A stretch of DNA of 55,162 nucleotides. Source: CAZBYL01 sp964496275 (GTDB lineage Bacteria; Synergistota; Synergistia; Synergistales; Synergistaceae). Below, one piece after another: positions 19,069 to 27,603 of the stretch. The stretch spans positions 1 to 55,162 of the forward strand of contig CAZBYL010000007.1 of the NCBI GenBank assembly GCA_964496275.1, written 5' to 3'. The position numbers and the translations under genes are program-made. Position 1 is the stretch's first letter, and every line of letters begins with the position of its first letter. The notes beneath the pieces were generated by a model, which ran no database searches, had not been told where the DNA came from, and saw only the letters and a list, made by a program, of their open reading frames with translations.

Positions 19069-19654
19069 TTTCTTCTTCCAATCTCAGCCCGTTTATTTTG
19101 CTCATAGCCTTTTGGATATCGTATTTTAGCCACATAGAAACAGCTTCCCACGCGATATCCTCCAGCTGATGCCATTGAACTCGCTGACTCTGAGGTATAC
19201 GGCCAAGCACCCAGTCGGCCATGTCAGGACGCTCTCCGGGAGGAGCTCCCACACCTATTCTAAGTCTGGGAACATCCAAGGTTTGAAGTGCGCCCAATAT
19301 TGACATCATGCCCTTCTGTCCGCCTGCCGAACCGGATTCGCGCATTCTTACCCGCCCAAAAGGCAGTGCCGCATCGTCAAAAATAACAAGCACATCGGAC
19401 GGATCCAGGTTCTGATACTTTACTGCTTCAATAACCGCAGTTCCGCTCAGGTTCATGAAGGTATAGGGCTTTAGCAGTGATATCTTTATTTCATCTTCAA
19501 ACATAACGGAACCCCAAAAGGCACCTTTGAACTTCATCTGAGGCTCGGCAAGACGAAGGCGGCTCACCAAAGAATCAACAATGAGCCACCCAGCATTATG
19601 CCTTGTCCATGTATACTCAGTGCCGGGATTACCCAACCCTACAATCAGCTTCAT
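19058..19654 (-). CDS. pth: Peptidyl-tRNA hydrolase
   Basis: Releases tRNA from peptidyl-tRNAs that drop off ribosomes. The 198-residue protein starts MKLIVGLGNPG and has the catalytic residues Asn9 and His19 (TRHNAGW), the Asp in VIFDDAALPFG, and GSAGGQKGM. It follows rplY by 24 bases; the prs-rplY(ctc)-pth-mfd order is also found in Bacillus. There is no clear ribosome-binding site, so translation may be coupled to rplY. The stop codon lies inside a terminator hairpin. Confidence 0.96.
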   Translation of the reverse strand: MKLIVGLGNPGTEYTWTRHNAGWLIVDSLVSRLRLAEPQMKFKGAFWGSVMFEDEIKISLLKPYTFMNLSGTAVIEAVKYQNLDPSDVLVIFDDAALPFGRVRMRESGSAGGQKGMMSILGALQTLDVPRLRIGVGAPPGERPDMADWVLGRIPQSQRVQWHQLEDIAWEAVSMWLKYDIQKAMSKINGLRLEEEKRA

Positions 19655-19678
19655 ATCAGGAGAAAGCTCAGCAATCCA

Positions 19679-20344
19679 TTATTCCTCTTCTTTTGTTGCC
19701 TTACCCTTAGCTACAACCTCAACTTCGCGCTCGCCCTCTTCCACTACTTCTTCCTCATCGAGGGAATCTTTCGGCTGAAGGACATGAAGAACCATGGTCT
19801 CCGGATCAGTGATCAGTTCTGCACCTTCGGGAATTGCAAGGTCTCTGACAAATATTTCGGAACCTATTTCAAGCCCGGCTATGTCCACGTCAATCTGATC
19901 GGGGATATCCTTAGGCTGAATGGATACATGAAGAAGTCTCGTTCCCATGTTAAGGATGCCGCCGTCCTTAACGCCTTTGCAAATATCCTTATTCTGAATG
20001 TGAATGGGAATTTCAACCTTGATCATGTGCCCAGTAATTACCTGGTAGAAGTCAATGTGACGAATATTCTGAGTAAGCGGGTGGCGCTGCACATCTCTGA
20101 TAAGCGAGGATACCACAGTGCCGCCAGACATATGAAGTTCGACAAGCGTCGTCTCTCTGTGCGAGCTATTCACAAGTGCCACAATTGATTTGGCCGCAAC
20201 CACACCAGGAAGTCCCATTTTGTGTTCAGGGCCGTAAAGAACGACAGGAATCATGTTCTTGGAACGTATCTTTCTGCATGCTCCTGTTCCCATCTGCTCT
20301 CTCTTTGTAAAATCTACCTTAACCTGTTCATTTCTTGACGCCAT
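19679..20344 (-). CDS. rplY: Ribosomal protein bL25, long (Ctc) form
   Basis: A 5S rRNA-binding protein of the large subunit. The 221-residue protein has the N-terminal L25 domain (residues 1-95, with RKIRSKNMIPVVLYG) and the C-terminal TL5-type domain ending near 190. A strongly acidic Glu/Lys tail follows, EEEVVEEGEREVEVV. AGGAGG precedes the ATG by 7 bases. It is located between prs and pth, as in Bacillus (ctc). Confidence 0.94.
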   Translation of the reverse strand: MASRNEQVKVDFTKREQMGTGACRKIRSKNMIPVVLYGPEHKMGLPGVVAAKSIVALVNSSHRETTLVELHMSGGTVVSSLIRDVQRHPLTQNIRHIDFYQVITGHMIKVEIPIHIQNKDICKGVKDGGILNMGTRLLHVSIQPKDIPDQIDVDIAGLEIGSEIFVRDLAIPEGAELITDPETMVLHVLQPKDSLDEEEVVEEGEREVEVVAKGKATKEEE

Positions 20345-20439
20345 ATGATGTTTCCTCCTCAGATATTGTTTGCTATTGGTGGTTATTTTATAAACAAGCC
20401 TTATGCGGTCAACGAACCGTTACCGCAAGAAAACTCTGC

Positions 20440-21411
20440 TTAACGAAACAGGATACTCACTGAATGTTCAGAGTGTATTCTGCGCAGTGCCTCTGCGAAC
20501 AGTGGTGCAATCGGAAGGACTTTTACCTTTTCAAATTTTTTACTTTCCGTAAGAGGTATCGTATCCGTAAGAACAACTTCTTTAATGCACGAACTCCTCA
20601 GTCTGTCGATCGCAGGTCCCGAAAGCACACCATGTGTAGCACAGGCATAGACTTCCTTTGCTCCACGCTCCATAAGAGCTTCGGCTGCCTTGACCATTGT
20701 GCCTGCGGTATCAATTATATCATCAACAAGCACGGCCGTCTTTCCTTCTACATTTCCGATAATCTCCATTACTTCGCAGGTATTGGCGACTTCATGTGAA
20801 CGGCGCTTGTCTACGATTGCAAGGTCAGCATTGCCTATCTGTTCTGCGAACTTCCTAGCTCTGACTACGCCTCCGATATCCGGAGAAACAACGGAAACGA
20901 GCCCCGCCTCGGCTTCCTTCTGCAGAACTCTGCGGAAATAAGAAGCAAGGAGAGGGCCGCCTGTAAGGTGGTCTACAGGAATATCAAAAAAACCTTGTAT
21001 CTGGCCCGCATGAAGGTCTGCTGAAATGACCCTGTCCGCTCCGGCCTTTTCCAAAAGATTGGCGATCAGTTTCGCCGTAATGGGCTCTCTAGAACGTGTT
21101 TTTCTGTCCTGTCTCGCATAACCGAAATATGGCATTACGAGATTGACTCTATAAGCAGAGGCTCTTTTCAGTGCGTCCAAAATTATCAGAAGCTCAATAA
21201 GGTGCTCGTTCGCGGGCTCGCATGTCGGCTGCACAACATACACATCCGCACCGCGTACGCTCTCCTCAATTGAAACACCTATTTCACCGTCAGAAAATCT
21301 GAATAACTTTGACGCTGAAAGAGGAACACCGAGGTTTACGCACACATTCTCCGCAAACTGCGGATGAGCGCTGCCAGAAAATATTTTTACCTCTCTCAAA
21401 CCTGCCGACAT
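20440..21411 (-). CDS. prs: Ribose-phosphate pyrophosphokinase
   Basis: Makes PRPP from ribose 5-phosphate and ATP for nucleotide, His and Trp synthesis. The 323-residue protein has the family signatures FSDGEIGVSIEESVRG, MPYFGYARQDRKTRSREPI and the PRPP-binding loop VLVDDIIDTAGTM. GGAGG lies 8 bases before the ATG. It begins 1 base after the glmU stop; glmU-prs-ctc-pth is the Bacillus order. A 95-base gap to rplY holds an imperfect hairpin without a T tract. Confidence 0.97.
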   Translation of the reverse strand: MSAGLREVKIFSGSAHPQFAENVCVNLGVPLSASKLFRFSDGEIGVSIEESVRGADVYVVQPTCEPANEHLIELLIILDALKRASAYRVNLVMPYFGYARQDRKTRSREPITAKLIANLLEKAGADRVISADLHAGQIQGFFDIPVDHLTGGPLLASYFRRVLQKEAEAGLVSVVSPDIGGVVRARKFAEQIGNADLAIVDKRRSHEVANTCEVMEIIGNVEGKTAVLVDDIIDTAGTMVKAAEALMERGAKEVYACATHGVLSGPAIDRLRSSCIKEVVLTDTIPLTESKKFEKVKVLPIAPLFAEALRRIHSEHSVSILFR

Positions 21412-21412
21412 G

Positions 21413-22810
21413 TTACTTTCCTCCCTTAATTTTGTTCCTGCGGGTATACCAATTTTCTATTATAATCTGCCTGGCTCTTCCGACACCGAGGCCTCCGTCA
21501 GGAATATCATTCGTTATTGTAGAACCGGCCGCAGTGGTAACGTTGTCGCCAAGAACAACGGGGGCAACAAGCATCGTATCGCTGCCGATAAAACAATTGT
21601 CTCCTATAGTTGTCGGGTTCTTCTTCTTACCGTCATAATTGCAAGTTATAGTTCCTGCGCCTATATTTGTCCTCTCCCCCACAGAAGCATCTCCTATGTA
21701 GGAAAGGTGCGGAACTTTTGAACCTCTTTTTACTGTACTTTTTTTAATCTCCACAAAACGCCCCACATGGACGTCTTCCATCAAAACTGTGTTCTCCCGC
21801 ATAAAGACAAACGGTCCTACCGAAGAACCGCTGCCTATCGAGGCATTATTTAGGCGAACATGCCCTACAATTTTTACGTCATCTGCCAAAACAGCGTCAC
21901 GCAACACAGTAAAGCTGCCTATCCTGCACCCAGACCCCACAGAAGAGCTTCCCCACAACTGCACGTTAGGTTCAACGACAGTGTCCTCGCCGATAGAAAC
22001 ACCGGGCGCAATCCAAGTCGACGCGGGATCCATAATTCTGACCCCTCTTTGCATCCACTTACGCGCGGTACTGTCTCTCATGATAGCAGATACTTCCGCT
22101 AACTGTACAGGGTCGTTTACACCTATAAATTCATCAGGGAACTCAGACTTTACAGCACTTACCTTACCGCCTGACTGTGATATGAGATAGAGCGCATCAG
22201 GCAGATAATACTCTTTCTGTGCATTTTTGCATGATATTTTTTCTATCACTGATGCAAGTGCTTTTGTTTCAAATATATACATTCCGCTGTTCACTTCACG
22301 ACACAAGAGTTCTTCCTCATTGGCATCCTTGTGTTCCACAATATGAACACCGGCGTCGTCTCTTATCACACGGCCATATCCAGCAGGGTTATCTGTTTCG
22401 AAACTCAGCAAGGTACATTTATTTTCTGACGCAGAGTGATACTCAGCAAAACTCTTTATTGTGCGGGAAGTTATGAGGGGGGTGTCTCCTGCTAAAATCA
22501 TAACATTGTCATATTTTTGCCACCAAGACATAGCAAGCCTGGCGGCATGCCCTGTCCCAAGCTGTTCTCTCTGCCACAAGACCTCCGAATCTGGAAAACG
22601 TTCAGAGAGCCATGATTCAACTTTTTCGCCTTCAAAGCCTACCATAACTGCAATATCACTGATACCGGCTTCTTCTGCGGCAGAAAGAGGATAATACAAC
22701 AGAGGTTCTTCAAGGAGTGTCTGAAGCACCTTAGGCGTTTTGCTCCTCATCCTAGTTCCCTTGCCGGCGGCAAGCACCAACAAACAGAACTGCTTTTGAA
22801 TATGATCCAT
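21413..22810 (-). CDS. glmU: Bifunctional GlmU (GlcNAc-1-P uridyltransferase / GlcN-1-P acetyltransferase)
   Basis: Catalyses the last two steps to UDP-GlcNAc for peptidoglycan. The start at 22810 follows GGAGGG by about 8 bases, giving 465 residues; the in-frame extension to 22849 is not needed. The N-terminal pyrophosphorylase domain shows LVLAAGKGTRMRSKTPKVL, LAGDTPLI and NSGMYIF. The C-terminal left-handed beta-helix has hexapeptide repeats and LSYIGDASVGERTNIGAGTI with the acetyltransferase His/Asn region. It works downstream of GlmM, which is encoded elsewhere in this window. Confidence 0.97.
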   Translation of the reverse strand: MDHIQKQFCLLVLAAGKGTRMRSKTPKVLQTLLEEPLLYYPLSAAEEAGISDIAVMVGFEGEKVESWLSERFPDSEVLWQREQLGTGHAARLAMSWWQKYDNVMILAGDTPLITSRTIKSFAEYHSASENKCTLLSFETDNPAGYGRVIRDDAGVHIVEHKDANEEELLCREVNSGMYIFETKALASVIEKISCKNAQKEYYLPDALYLISQSGGKVSAVKSEFPDEFIGVNDPVQLAEVSAIMRDSTARKWMQRGVRIMDPASTWIAPGVSIGEDTVVEPNVQLWGSSSVGSGCRIGSFTVLRDAVLADDVKIVGHVRLNNASIGSGSSVGPFVFMRENTVLMEDVHVGRFVEIKKSTVKRGSKVPHLSYIGDASVGERTNIGAGTITCNYDGKKKNPTTIGDNCFIGSDTMLVAPVVLGDNVTTAAGSTITNDIPDGGLGVGRARQIIIENWYTRRNKIKGGK

Positions 22811-22894
22811 AACTGCCGTCCCTCCAGAGACAAATATATACACACACAAAAAAACAAACAGAGGAGGCCAGTCAAACCTTCTCCAGAGAACTCA

Positions 22895-22968
22895 TGGCTG
22901 GGGTGGATGGATTCGAACCATCGATCGCGGATCCAAAGTCCACTGCCTTGCCGCTTGGCTACACCCCA
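22895..22968 (-). tRNA. tRNA-Gln (anticodon TTG)
   Basis: The minus strand folds as a tRNA: acceptor TGGGGTG/CACCCCA, D arm GCC...GGC, anticodon loop CTTTGGA with anticodon TTG flanked by GTGGA/TCCGC, and T arm GATGG-TTCGAAT-CCATC. The discriminator is G and the CCA end is encoded (22895-22897). It precedes glmU by about 85 bases and is probably co-transcribed with it. A Gln tRNA and a GlnRS gene in one window fit direct glutaminylation. Confidence 0.97.
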
Positions 22969-22986
22969 TAATAACACTCGACGGAC

Positions 22987-23016
22987 ATTATAGCGTCATT
23001 AGTCAAAAATGCGCAA
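22987..23016 (-). promoter_or_regulatory. Promoter for tRNA-Gln / glmU unit
   Basis: On the minus strand a -35 TTGCGC (23011-23016), an 18-base spacer and a perfect -10 TATAAT (22987-22992) lie about 12-18 bases upstream of the tRNA 5' end. It is divergent from the perR promoter. Confidence 0.6.
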
Positions 23017-23066
23017 GTAGAAATAGTGAATCTTGTTACAACAATATACAAAATATTGCAAATGAC

Positions 23067-23081
23067 TTATAATGATTACAG
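23067..23081 (+). promoter_or_regulatory. Probable PerR operator over the -10 of perR
   Basis: TTATAATGATTACAG matches the 7-1-7 Per box of Bacillus (TTATAAT, any base, ATTATAA) at 12 of 14 defined positions. The left half-site contains TATAAT (23068-23073), which looks like the -10 of the downstream gene. Binding here would block polymerase, so negative autoregulation is likely. No convincing -35 was found. The site is about 40 bases before the perR start. Confidence 0.6.
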
Positions 23082-23119
23082 TTTGGAATAATGACTTTGA
23101 TATACCGGAGGTAACGGTC

Positions 23120-23548
23120 ATGTGGACAGTAAATGACGGAATTTCTGTGCTGAGAGAGCGCGGAGCAAAGATTACAGCACAGAGAATAGCCATCCTAAGG
23201 CAGTTAGAAGGACGCACCGACCACCCATCAGCCGATGTGTTATATAAAGAGCTCGCTGTAGATTTTCCTACAATGTCAGTGGCAACAGTCTACAGTACGG
23301 CGCAGCTTTTGGCAGAGGCGGGACTGATAAAGATTCTCAGCATCGACGACAAGAGAGTCTACTTCGATCCTACTGTAGGTACACACGGACATTTCTTGTG
23401 CAAGAGATGTGGGAGAATAATCGACATCGAAATTGACGAAGGCAGTCTATATAAATCCACTTCCTCAGCTAAGAACGACATAAGCACAATCGAACATGCA
23501 GAAATATTCTTCTATGGGTTATGCTCCGATTGCGTTAGTATACAGTAA
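23120..23548 (+). CDS. perR: Fur-family peroxide-sensing regulator, PerR type
   Basis: A metal-dependent repressor of oxidative-stress or metal genes. The ATG at 23120 is 8 bases after GGAGG and gives 142 residues; an upstream in-frame start lacks a ribosome site. The N-terminal winged helix includes ITAQRIAILRQLE and MSVATVYSTAQLL. The structural zinc Cys pairs are Cys94/Cys97 and Cys135/Cys138. The five regulatory ligands of Bacillus PerR (His37, Asp85, His91, His93, Asp104) all have counterparts at a constant offset: His35, Asp83, His89, His91, Asp102. That favours PerR over Fur or Zur. A Per-box-like site overlaps its promoter. It is followed at 15 bases by a CPBP protease gene. Confidence 0.88.
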   Translation: MWTVNDGISVLRERGAKITAQRIAILRQLEGRTDHPSADVLYKELAVDFPTMSVATVYSTAQLLAEAGLIKILSIDDKRVYFDPTVGTHGHFLCKRCGRIIDIEIDEGSLYKSTSSAKNDISTIEHAEIFFYGLCSDCVSIQ

Positions 23549-23563
23549 GTCTTCAGCGGCAAA

Positions 23564-24097
23564 ATGGGAGATTATATTTCTTTAGCAGCGGGAGTGGGAT
23601 TTTTGTACTGGCCATATCTTTGGTGCTGGTTCAGAAAAGAGGATACCGCCGATTACGGGCTTGTTATGGATTATAACTTGCGGTCGATTTTGCAGACACT
23701 CGGGGTGTCTGCAATTGTTTTGTCTATATTGACCCCCGTTGCCATTCTCTGGCCATGGGACGACTTACCCCACAGCAGATCAATCGGATATATTTTAAAG
23801 ATGCTTGGCTCGGGACTGGCCGCCGCCGTAATTGAGGAGACTTTTTTCAGAGGGTGGGTGCAAACTATGTTTAGGAAGCGCTTTGGCCCGATATTCTCAA
23901 TAACAGCAACCAATTTAATTTTTGCTCCCATACATCTGATTGTAGCTCCATATGTTATTTCTTTGGCGACTTTTTTTCCCGGGCTCGTAATGGGCGCGCT
24001 GAGAGAAAAATACGGCAATATATTTCCGTCCATAGTTTTCCACTTCTTAGGGAATGTCTGGGCGATATGGTTTTTTCCTTCTCCATTTATAAGATAA
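23564..24097 (+). CDS. CPBP-family glutamic intramembrane protease
   Basis: A 177-residue membrane protein with about five hydrophobic segments. The CPBP (CAAX protease and bacteriocin-processing) motifs are complete: EETFFR (Glu91, Glu92, Arg96), NLIFAPIHL (His124) and FHFLGN (His160, Asn164). Such enzymes cut within the membrane. In Synergistota a member called MrtS is assigned to the Synerg-CTERM sorting system, and this protein is of similar size. That identification is only inferred, because the adjacent secreted protein has no sorting tail. It has a weak ribosome site, starts 15 bases after perR, and is followed 12 bases later by the secreted protein gene. Confidence 0.85.
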   Translation: MGDYISLAAGVGFLYWPYLWCWFRKEDTADYGLVMDYNLRSILQTLGVSAIVLSILTPVAILWPWDDLPHSRSIGYILKMLGSGLAAAVIEETFFRGWVQTMFRKRFGPIFSITATNLIFAPIHLIVAPYVISLATFFPGLVMGALREKYGNIFPSIVFHFLGNVWAIWFFPSPFIR

Positions 24098-24109
24098 GGG
24101 GTGTTTGAT

Positions 24110-25225
24110 TTGCATTCATGCTCATCACGAAAATTTTTATCGGTTATATTTGCGATCGGACTCTTTTTGCTTACAGCCCAAACGGTTTTTGCGGAAGAGA
24201 GCAACTTATTTGTTCTTAGAATACCGCTCACAGTCGGGGCTAACGTTACAGCAAGTCTCGACGGTAATGTGTACGATATCGGCAAAGTAAATGCTCTTCC
24301 CACAAAAACGCGGTATCCAAGCTACACTGCAAGCGCATGGGGAGGCGAGGGAGAAGTTTGTGCATCGGCGGTTAATGCAATTCACATGCTTGTTTCCGTA
24401 GAGAATAAAAAAGGACGCACGATGAGCATTATACCTCAGCAGACAATAGCGCCTGCAGCAGGAGCGGGAGCATCTGTCGTTATATCATCAAAAGCCGGAG
24501 AGGGTATCTTCGGCGCGTGGGCACCTCCAGCAGGTTCTGCCGTATTTGTTCAAAAAAACGGTTCACTGCAAATGGCCGCCCTTTCAAAGGCGAATCTCCC
24601 CTCACCGGGTGATGAGATAGTGATTATGGTGCAAAAGCTGGATCTTCCTTACATGGTTGAAATCGAGAATCGTCCAGGCGGAAGAGTCACTGTTTGGGAT
24701 AAAGGTGGCTACAATACTGCAGGAAGAGTTATAAGGGCTGTATCAGGCACAGGCCGATTTGAAGGAACATTATTTCAGAGAATAGGAGCCATAAGAGCCA
24801 ACCACAGCGGTGTTATAGATATAAGTACGTCTCCGGTTGGTAAGATAGGCGGCTTTCAGATAATCCCATGGGATCACGCTCTTACGTCGAAAGAGATGCA
24901 GGGAGCTTGGGATATGGCACAGTGGCTGATAATAGCCGCACCGAACGGTAAATCCTCGCTTGGAGCAACCTATCCGCTGTTTAAGTACGGACTTGTTCCA
25001 GGAACAGCTTCCGAAGAGAAACTTTGGGATGTTTGGTCAACTTACGGAAGAAAATCACTCGTATTGGCAAGGATTAACGGCGGCAATTGGGAAAATTTAC
25101 CCGATATATCGGGAAGAAAAGACACGGCACTTAAGAATTTAACACACATTAGAATATATTATCCGTTCGTTACAGAACCACAGAAAGCATTTCATAACTT
25201 TGACGATAAAGTTTCTAAGAATTAG
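24110..25225 (+). CDS. Secreted protein of unknown function
   Basis: I do not recognise this family. A TTG start at 24110 is 9 bases after AAGGGG and gives 371 residues; the in-frame GTG at 24101 touches the ribosome site. A clear signal peptide runs to about residue 28 (hydrophobic IFAIGLFLL, then cleavage at VFA-EE). There is no lipobox Cys and no C-terminal membrane or sorting segment, so it is probably periplasmic or released. The mature part looks beta-rich and Gly-rich in the first half. A distinctive block, GRFEGTLFQRIGAIRANHSG to GGFQIIPWDHALTSKEM, lies near residues 220-265. It ends the perR-CPBP group at a strong hairpin. Substrate processing by the CPBP protease is possible but unsupported. 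Confidence 0.8.
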   Translation: MHSCSSRKFLSVIFAIGLFLLTAQTVFAEESNLFVLRIPLTVGANVTASLDGNVYDIGKVNALPTKTRYPSYTASAWGGEGEVCASAVNAIHMLVSVENKKGRTMSIIPQQTIAPAAGAGASVVISSKAGEGIFGAWAPPAGSAVFVQKNGSLQMAALSKANLPSPGDEIVIMVQKLDLPYMVEIENRPGGRVTVWDKGGYNTAGRVIRAVSGTGRFEGTLFQRIGAIRANHSGVIDISTSPVGKIGGFQIIPWDHALTSKEMQGAWDMAQWLIIAAPNGKSSLGATYPLFKYGLVPGTASEEKLWDVWSTYGRKSLVLARINGGNWENLPDISGRKDTALKNLTHIRIYYPFVTEPQKAFHNFDDKVSKN

Positions 25226-25236
25226 TCATTCAGAAA

Positions 25237-25280
25237 AAGAAGAGGTGCAGACTCAGTTATTTGCGTCTGTGCCTCTTCTT
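25237..25280. terminator. Bidirectional terminator between the secreted protein gene and galU
   Basis: Arms beginning AAGAAGAGG (25237-25245) and ending CCTCTTCTT (25272-25280), extended inward by TGCAGAC/GTCTGTG with two G-U pairs, give a 16-bp stem with a 12-base loop. On the minus strand it is followed by TTTTTC, a good end for the long dnaX-galU operon. On the plus strand the tail is only moderately T-rich. Confidence 0.75.
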
Positions 25281-25292
25281 ATATTTGACATG

Positions 25293-26180
25293 TTATAGCA
25301 CTTTCTCTTCTTTGAGTGTGTCTATTACTATTTTTCGCAGCTCCGGAATTTGCAGAGACTTTACCAGCGTTGCCTTTATCCACCCTTCACGTACGCCGCA
25401 ATCAAGCCTTCTGCCGCTGTAAAGGAATCCGTAAACAGGCTCTGACTCAAGCATAGCGTTTATCGCGTCCGTAAGCTGATATTCTCCGCCCTTTCCCGGT
25501 TTGATGCTCTTGAGATGTTTGAATATCGACGACGAAAGTATGTACCTGCCCATCACGGCTAAGTCCGACGGCGCCGCTGATGGGTCTGGTTTTTCAACGA
25601 GGCCTTTTATCTTGTATATTCCGGGCTCTACCTCATCTGCATCAACAATACCATATCTCCCAGTGTCATTGTAATCTACCCGCTCCAAAGACAGGACAGA
25701 GCCTTGGTACTTCTTTCGCACAGAATCGAGCTGTGTTAAAACCGTAGGCGTGGCAACCATTACATCATCGGGCAGCAACAGAGCAAAATAATGGTCCGAA
25801 CAAAATTCTTCGGCACAGAGAACTGCGTGTCCAAGCCCGAGAGGTTTATCCTGAAGCGTGTAGTAAAACTTTGCCATTTCAGGTATGGAAGAAATGATTT
25901 GCAGGATGTCATCCTTTCCCTTTTCCGCCAGGTGCTCCTCAAGCGCGGCAGAGTGGCTGAAATAATTCTGTATAGACTCTTTTCCGTTGCCTGTTACAAA
26001 GATGATATCATGACACCCAGAAGCGACAGCCTCATCTACTCCATGGTGTATCAACGGCCTGTCTATTAGAGGGAGCATTTCCTTGGGAGTGTCCTTTGTC
26101 GCAGGCAAAAATCTCGTGCCAAGCCCGGCGACAGGAAAGACGGCTTTTGTTACCGGTTCGAACGGCACGGAAAACCCCAT
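25293..26180 (-). CDS. galU: UTP-glucose-1-phosphate uridylyltransferase
   Basis: Forms UDP-glucose for polysaccharide and envelope synthesis. The 295-residue protein has the nucleotidyltransferase start AVFPVAGLGTRFLPATKDTPKEMLP, the FALLLPDDVMV segment, and VEKPDPSAAPSDLAVMGRY. The start is supported by GAGGAA upstream. It is the last gene of the operon, 2 bases after glmM, and is followed by a terminator. Confidence 0.95.
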   Translation of the reverse strand: MGFSVPFEPVTKAVFPVAGLGTRFLPATKDTPKEMLPLIDRPLIHHGVDEAVASGCHDIIFVTGNGKESIQNYFSHSAALEEHLAEKGKDDILQIISSIPEMAKFYYTLQDKPLGLGHAVLCAEEFCSDHYFALLLPDDVMVATPTVLTQLDSVRKKYQGSVLSLERVDYNDTGRYGIVDADEVEPGIYKIKGLVEKPDPSAAPSDLAVMGRYILSSSIFKHLKSIKPGKGGEYQLTDAINAMLESEPVYGFLYSGRRLDCGVREGWIKATLVKSLQIPELRKIVIDTLKEEKVL

Positions 26181-26182
26181 TT

Positions 26183-27550
26183 TTATTCTTCCTCCGCTAT
26201 AATTTTTTTGATTGTAGTTTCCAGCATTCTGGCAGTTTCTTCCATAAGTTCGGCATCGCGTGACTCCACAAATATTCTGAGAAGGGGTTCTGTTCCGGAA
26301 GGACGCAGAAGCATTCTTCCTCTGCCATCCAAAAGATATCCCGCTCTCTCTATTGCGTCTTGGAGGACAGGACTTTTCATCAAGCTATCCCTGTCTTTGA
26401 TGCGAACATTTGTAAGGACTTGCGGATATCTGTCAAAACGATCTACTAACGTAGAAATATTTTCTCCCAGTTCTTCAACCGCTCTCAAGAACAAAACTCC
26501 TGAGCATAGACCGTCACCGGTGTTTGCATGGTCCAATGCGATAATGTGCCCCGACTGTTCCCCGCCCAAGAGAGCACCCTCCTTGCGCATTGTGTCAAGA
26601 ACGTATCGGTCTCCTACTCCGCATCGAAAGACTTTTATTCCTGCTTCAGCCAACAAATCTTCAAGCACCATGTTGCTCATAACGGTCGCGACAACACCAG
26701 CGCCCAACTTTCCCTTTGACGCAAGCCAACGTCCTATTACCCACAACATAATATCGCCGTCAATTATTCTGCCCTTCGAATCGCACATCAGCACTCTATC
26801 AGTGTCTCCGTCATACGCTATTCCGAGCTTTGCATCATGCCTGACGGTTTCCGAGCACAGGTAACTCATGTGAGTCACGCCGACACCGTTATTTATGTTT
26901 ATTCCATCAGGCGTATTTGCAAGAAGGGTTACTTTGCCCTTCCATGCAGCAAAGAGCGGAGCCACTAATTCCGATGCTGCACCATTTGCGGCATCAACAA
27001 CCAAAGGGAGATGTTTAGATTTTACATCACACAATATATCTGAGAGGGAAGCGAGGTAGCCGGCACAAAAACCCTTGCCGTCGGTAAGCCTACCTATGGC
27101 TCCGTGTGTAGGTCTTACGTCGTTCTTAATTAAAAGCATACTCTCTATACAAAGTTCATCGTCATCAGTAAGTTTAAATCCATTCTGATCAAGAAATTTT
27201 ATTCCGTTGTATTCGTATGGATTATGAGATGCGCTTATTACGGTGCCCGCGTCAAAAGGGTTGTTTGCTACGGTAAAGCTGACTCCAGGAGTGGGGATAA
27301 CACCCAGATCTGTCACGTCTCCTCCTGCTGACATTATCCCTGCCGCAAGAGCAGACTGCACCATAGCTCCCGAATGTCTGGTGTCTCTTCCAACTGCAAC
27401 ATGCGGATGCTCCACTCCGAGTCCATTCAGGAAAAGGACAAAAGCACGCCCCAGACTGAGGGCAAATTCAGGAGTCATCATTCCTTCATTGGCAACATCT
27501 CTCACCCCGTCCGTACCGAAGTATTGTCTGGTTTTATTTTTTATATCCAC
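26183..27550 (-). CDS. glmM: Phosphoglucosamine mutase
   Basis: Converts GlcN-6-P to GlcN-1-P, feeding GlmU. The 455-residue protein starts with GTG, 9 bases after GAGGGG. It has YFGTDGVRDVAN near the N-terminus, the phosphoserine loop VISASHNPYEYNGIKF (Ser near residue 103), the metal loop AYDGDTDRVLMCD and the substrate loop GGEQSGHII. The terminal LLRPSGTEPLLRIFVE binds phosphate. It lies in the conserved cdaA-cdaR-glmM cluster, where GlmM is known in Firmicutes to bind and inhibit CdaA. Confidence 0.97.
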   Translation of the reverse strand: MDIKNKTRQYFGTDGVRDVANEGMMTPEFALSLGRAFVLFLNGLGVEHPHVAVGRDTRHSGAMVQSALAAGIMSAGGDVTDLGVIPTPGVSFTVANNPFDAGTVISASHNPYEYNGIKFLDQNGFKLTDDDELCIESMLLIKNDVRPTHGAIGRLTDGKGFCAGYLASLSDILCDVKSKHLPLVVDAANGAASELVAPLFAAWKGKVTLLANTPDGININNGVGVTHMSYLCSETVRHDAKLGIAYDGDTDRVLMCDSKGRIIDGDIMLWVIGRWLASKGKLGAGVVATVMSNMVLEDLLAEAGIKVFRCGVGDRYVLDTMRKEGALLGGEQSGHIIALDHANTGDGLCSGVLFLRAVEELGENISTLVDRFDRYPQVLTNVRIKDRDSLMKSPVLQDAIERAGYLLDGRGRMLLRPSGTEPLLRIFVESRDAELMEETARMLETTIKKIIAEEE

Positions 27551-27603
27551 AAAAAAACGCCCCTCTCGACAATAGTAATTGATACCCTTTTATACACGAG
27601 CAT

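Noticed and set aside
20400..20435. Imperfect hairpin between prs and rplY
   Set aside because: Stem is short with a bulge and no T tract follows; not enough for a terminator or a regulatory RNA.
22999..23217. 72-residue minus-strand open frame
   Set aside because: Runs antisense through the perR start and across the tRNA promoter region; no support.
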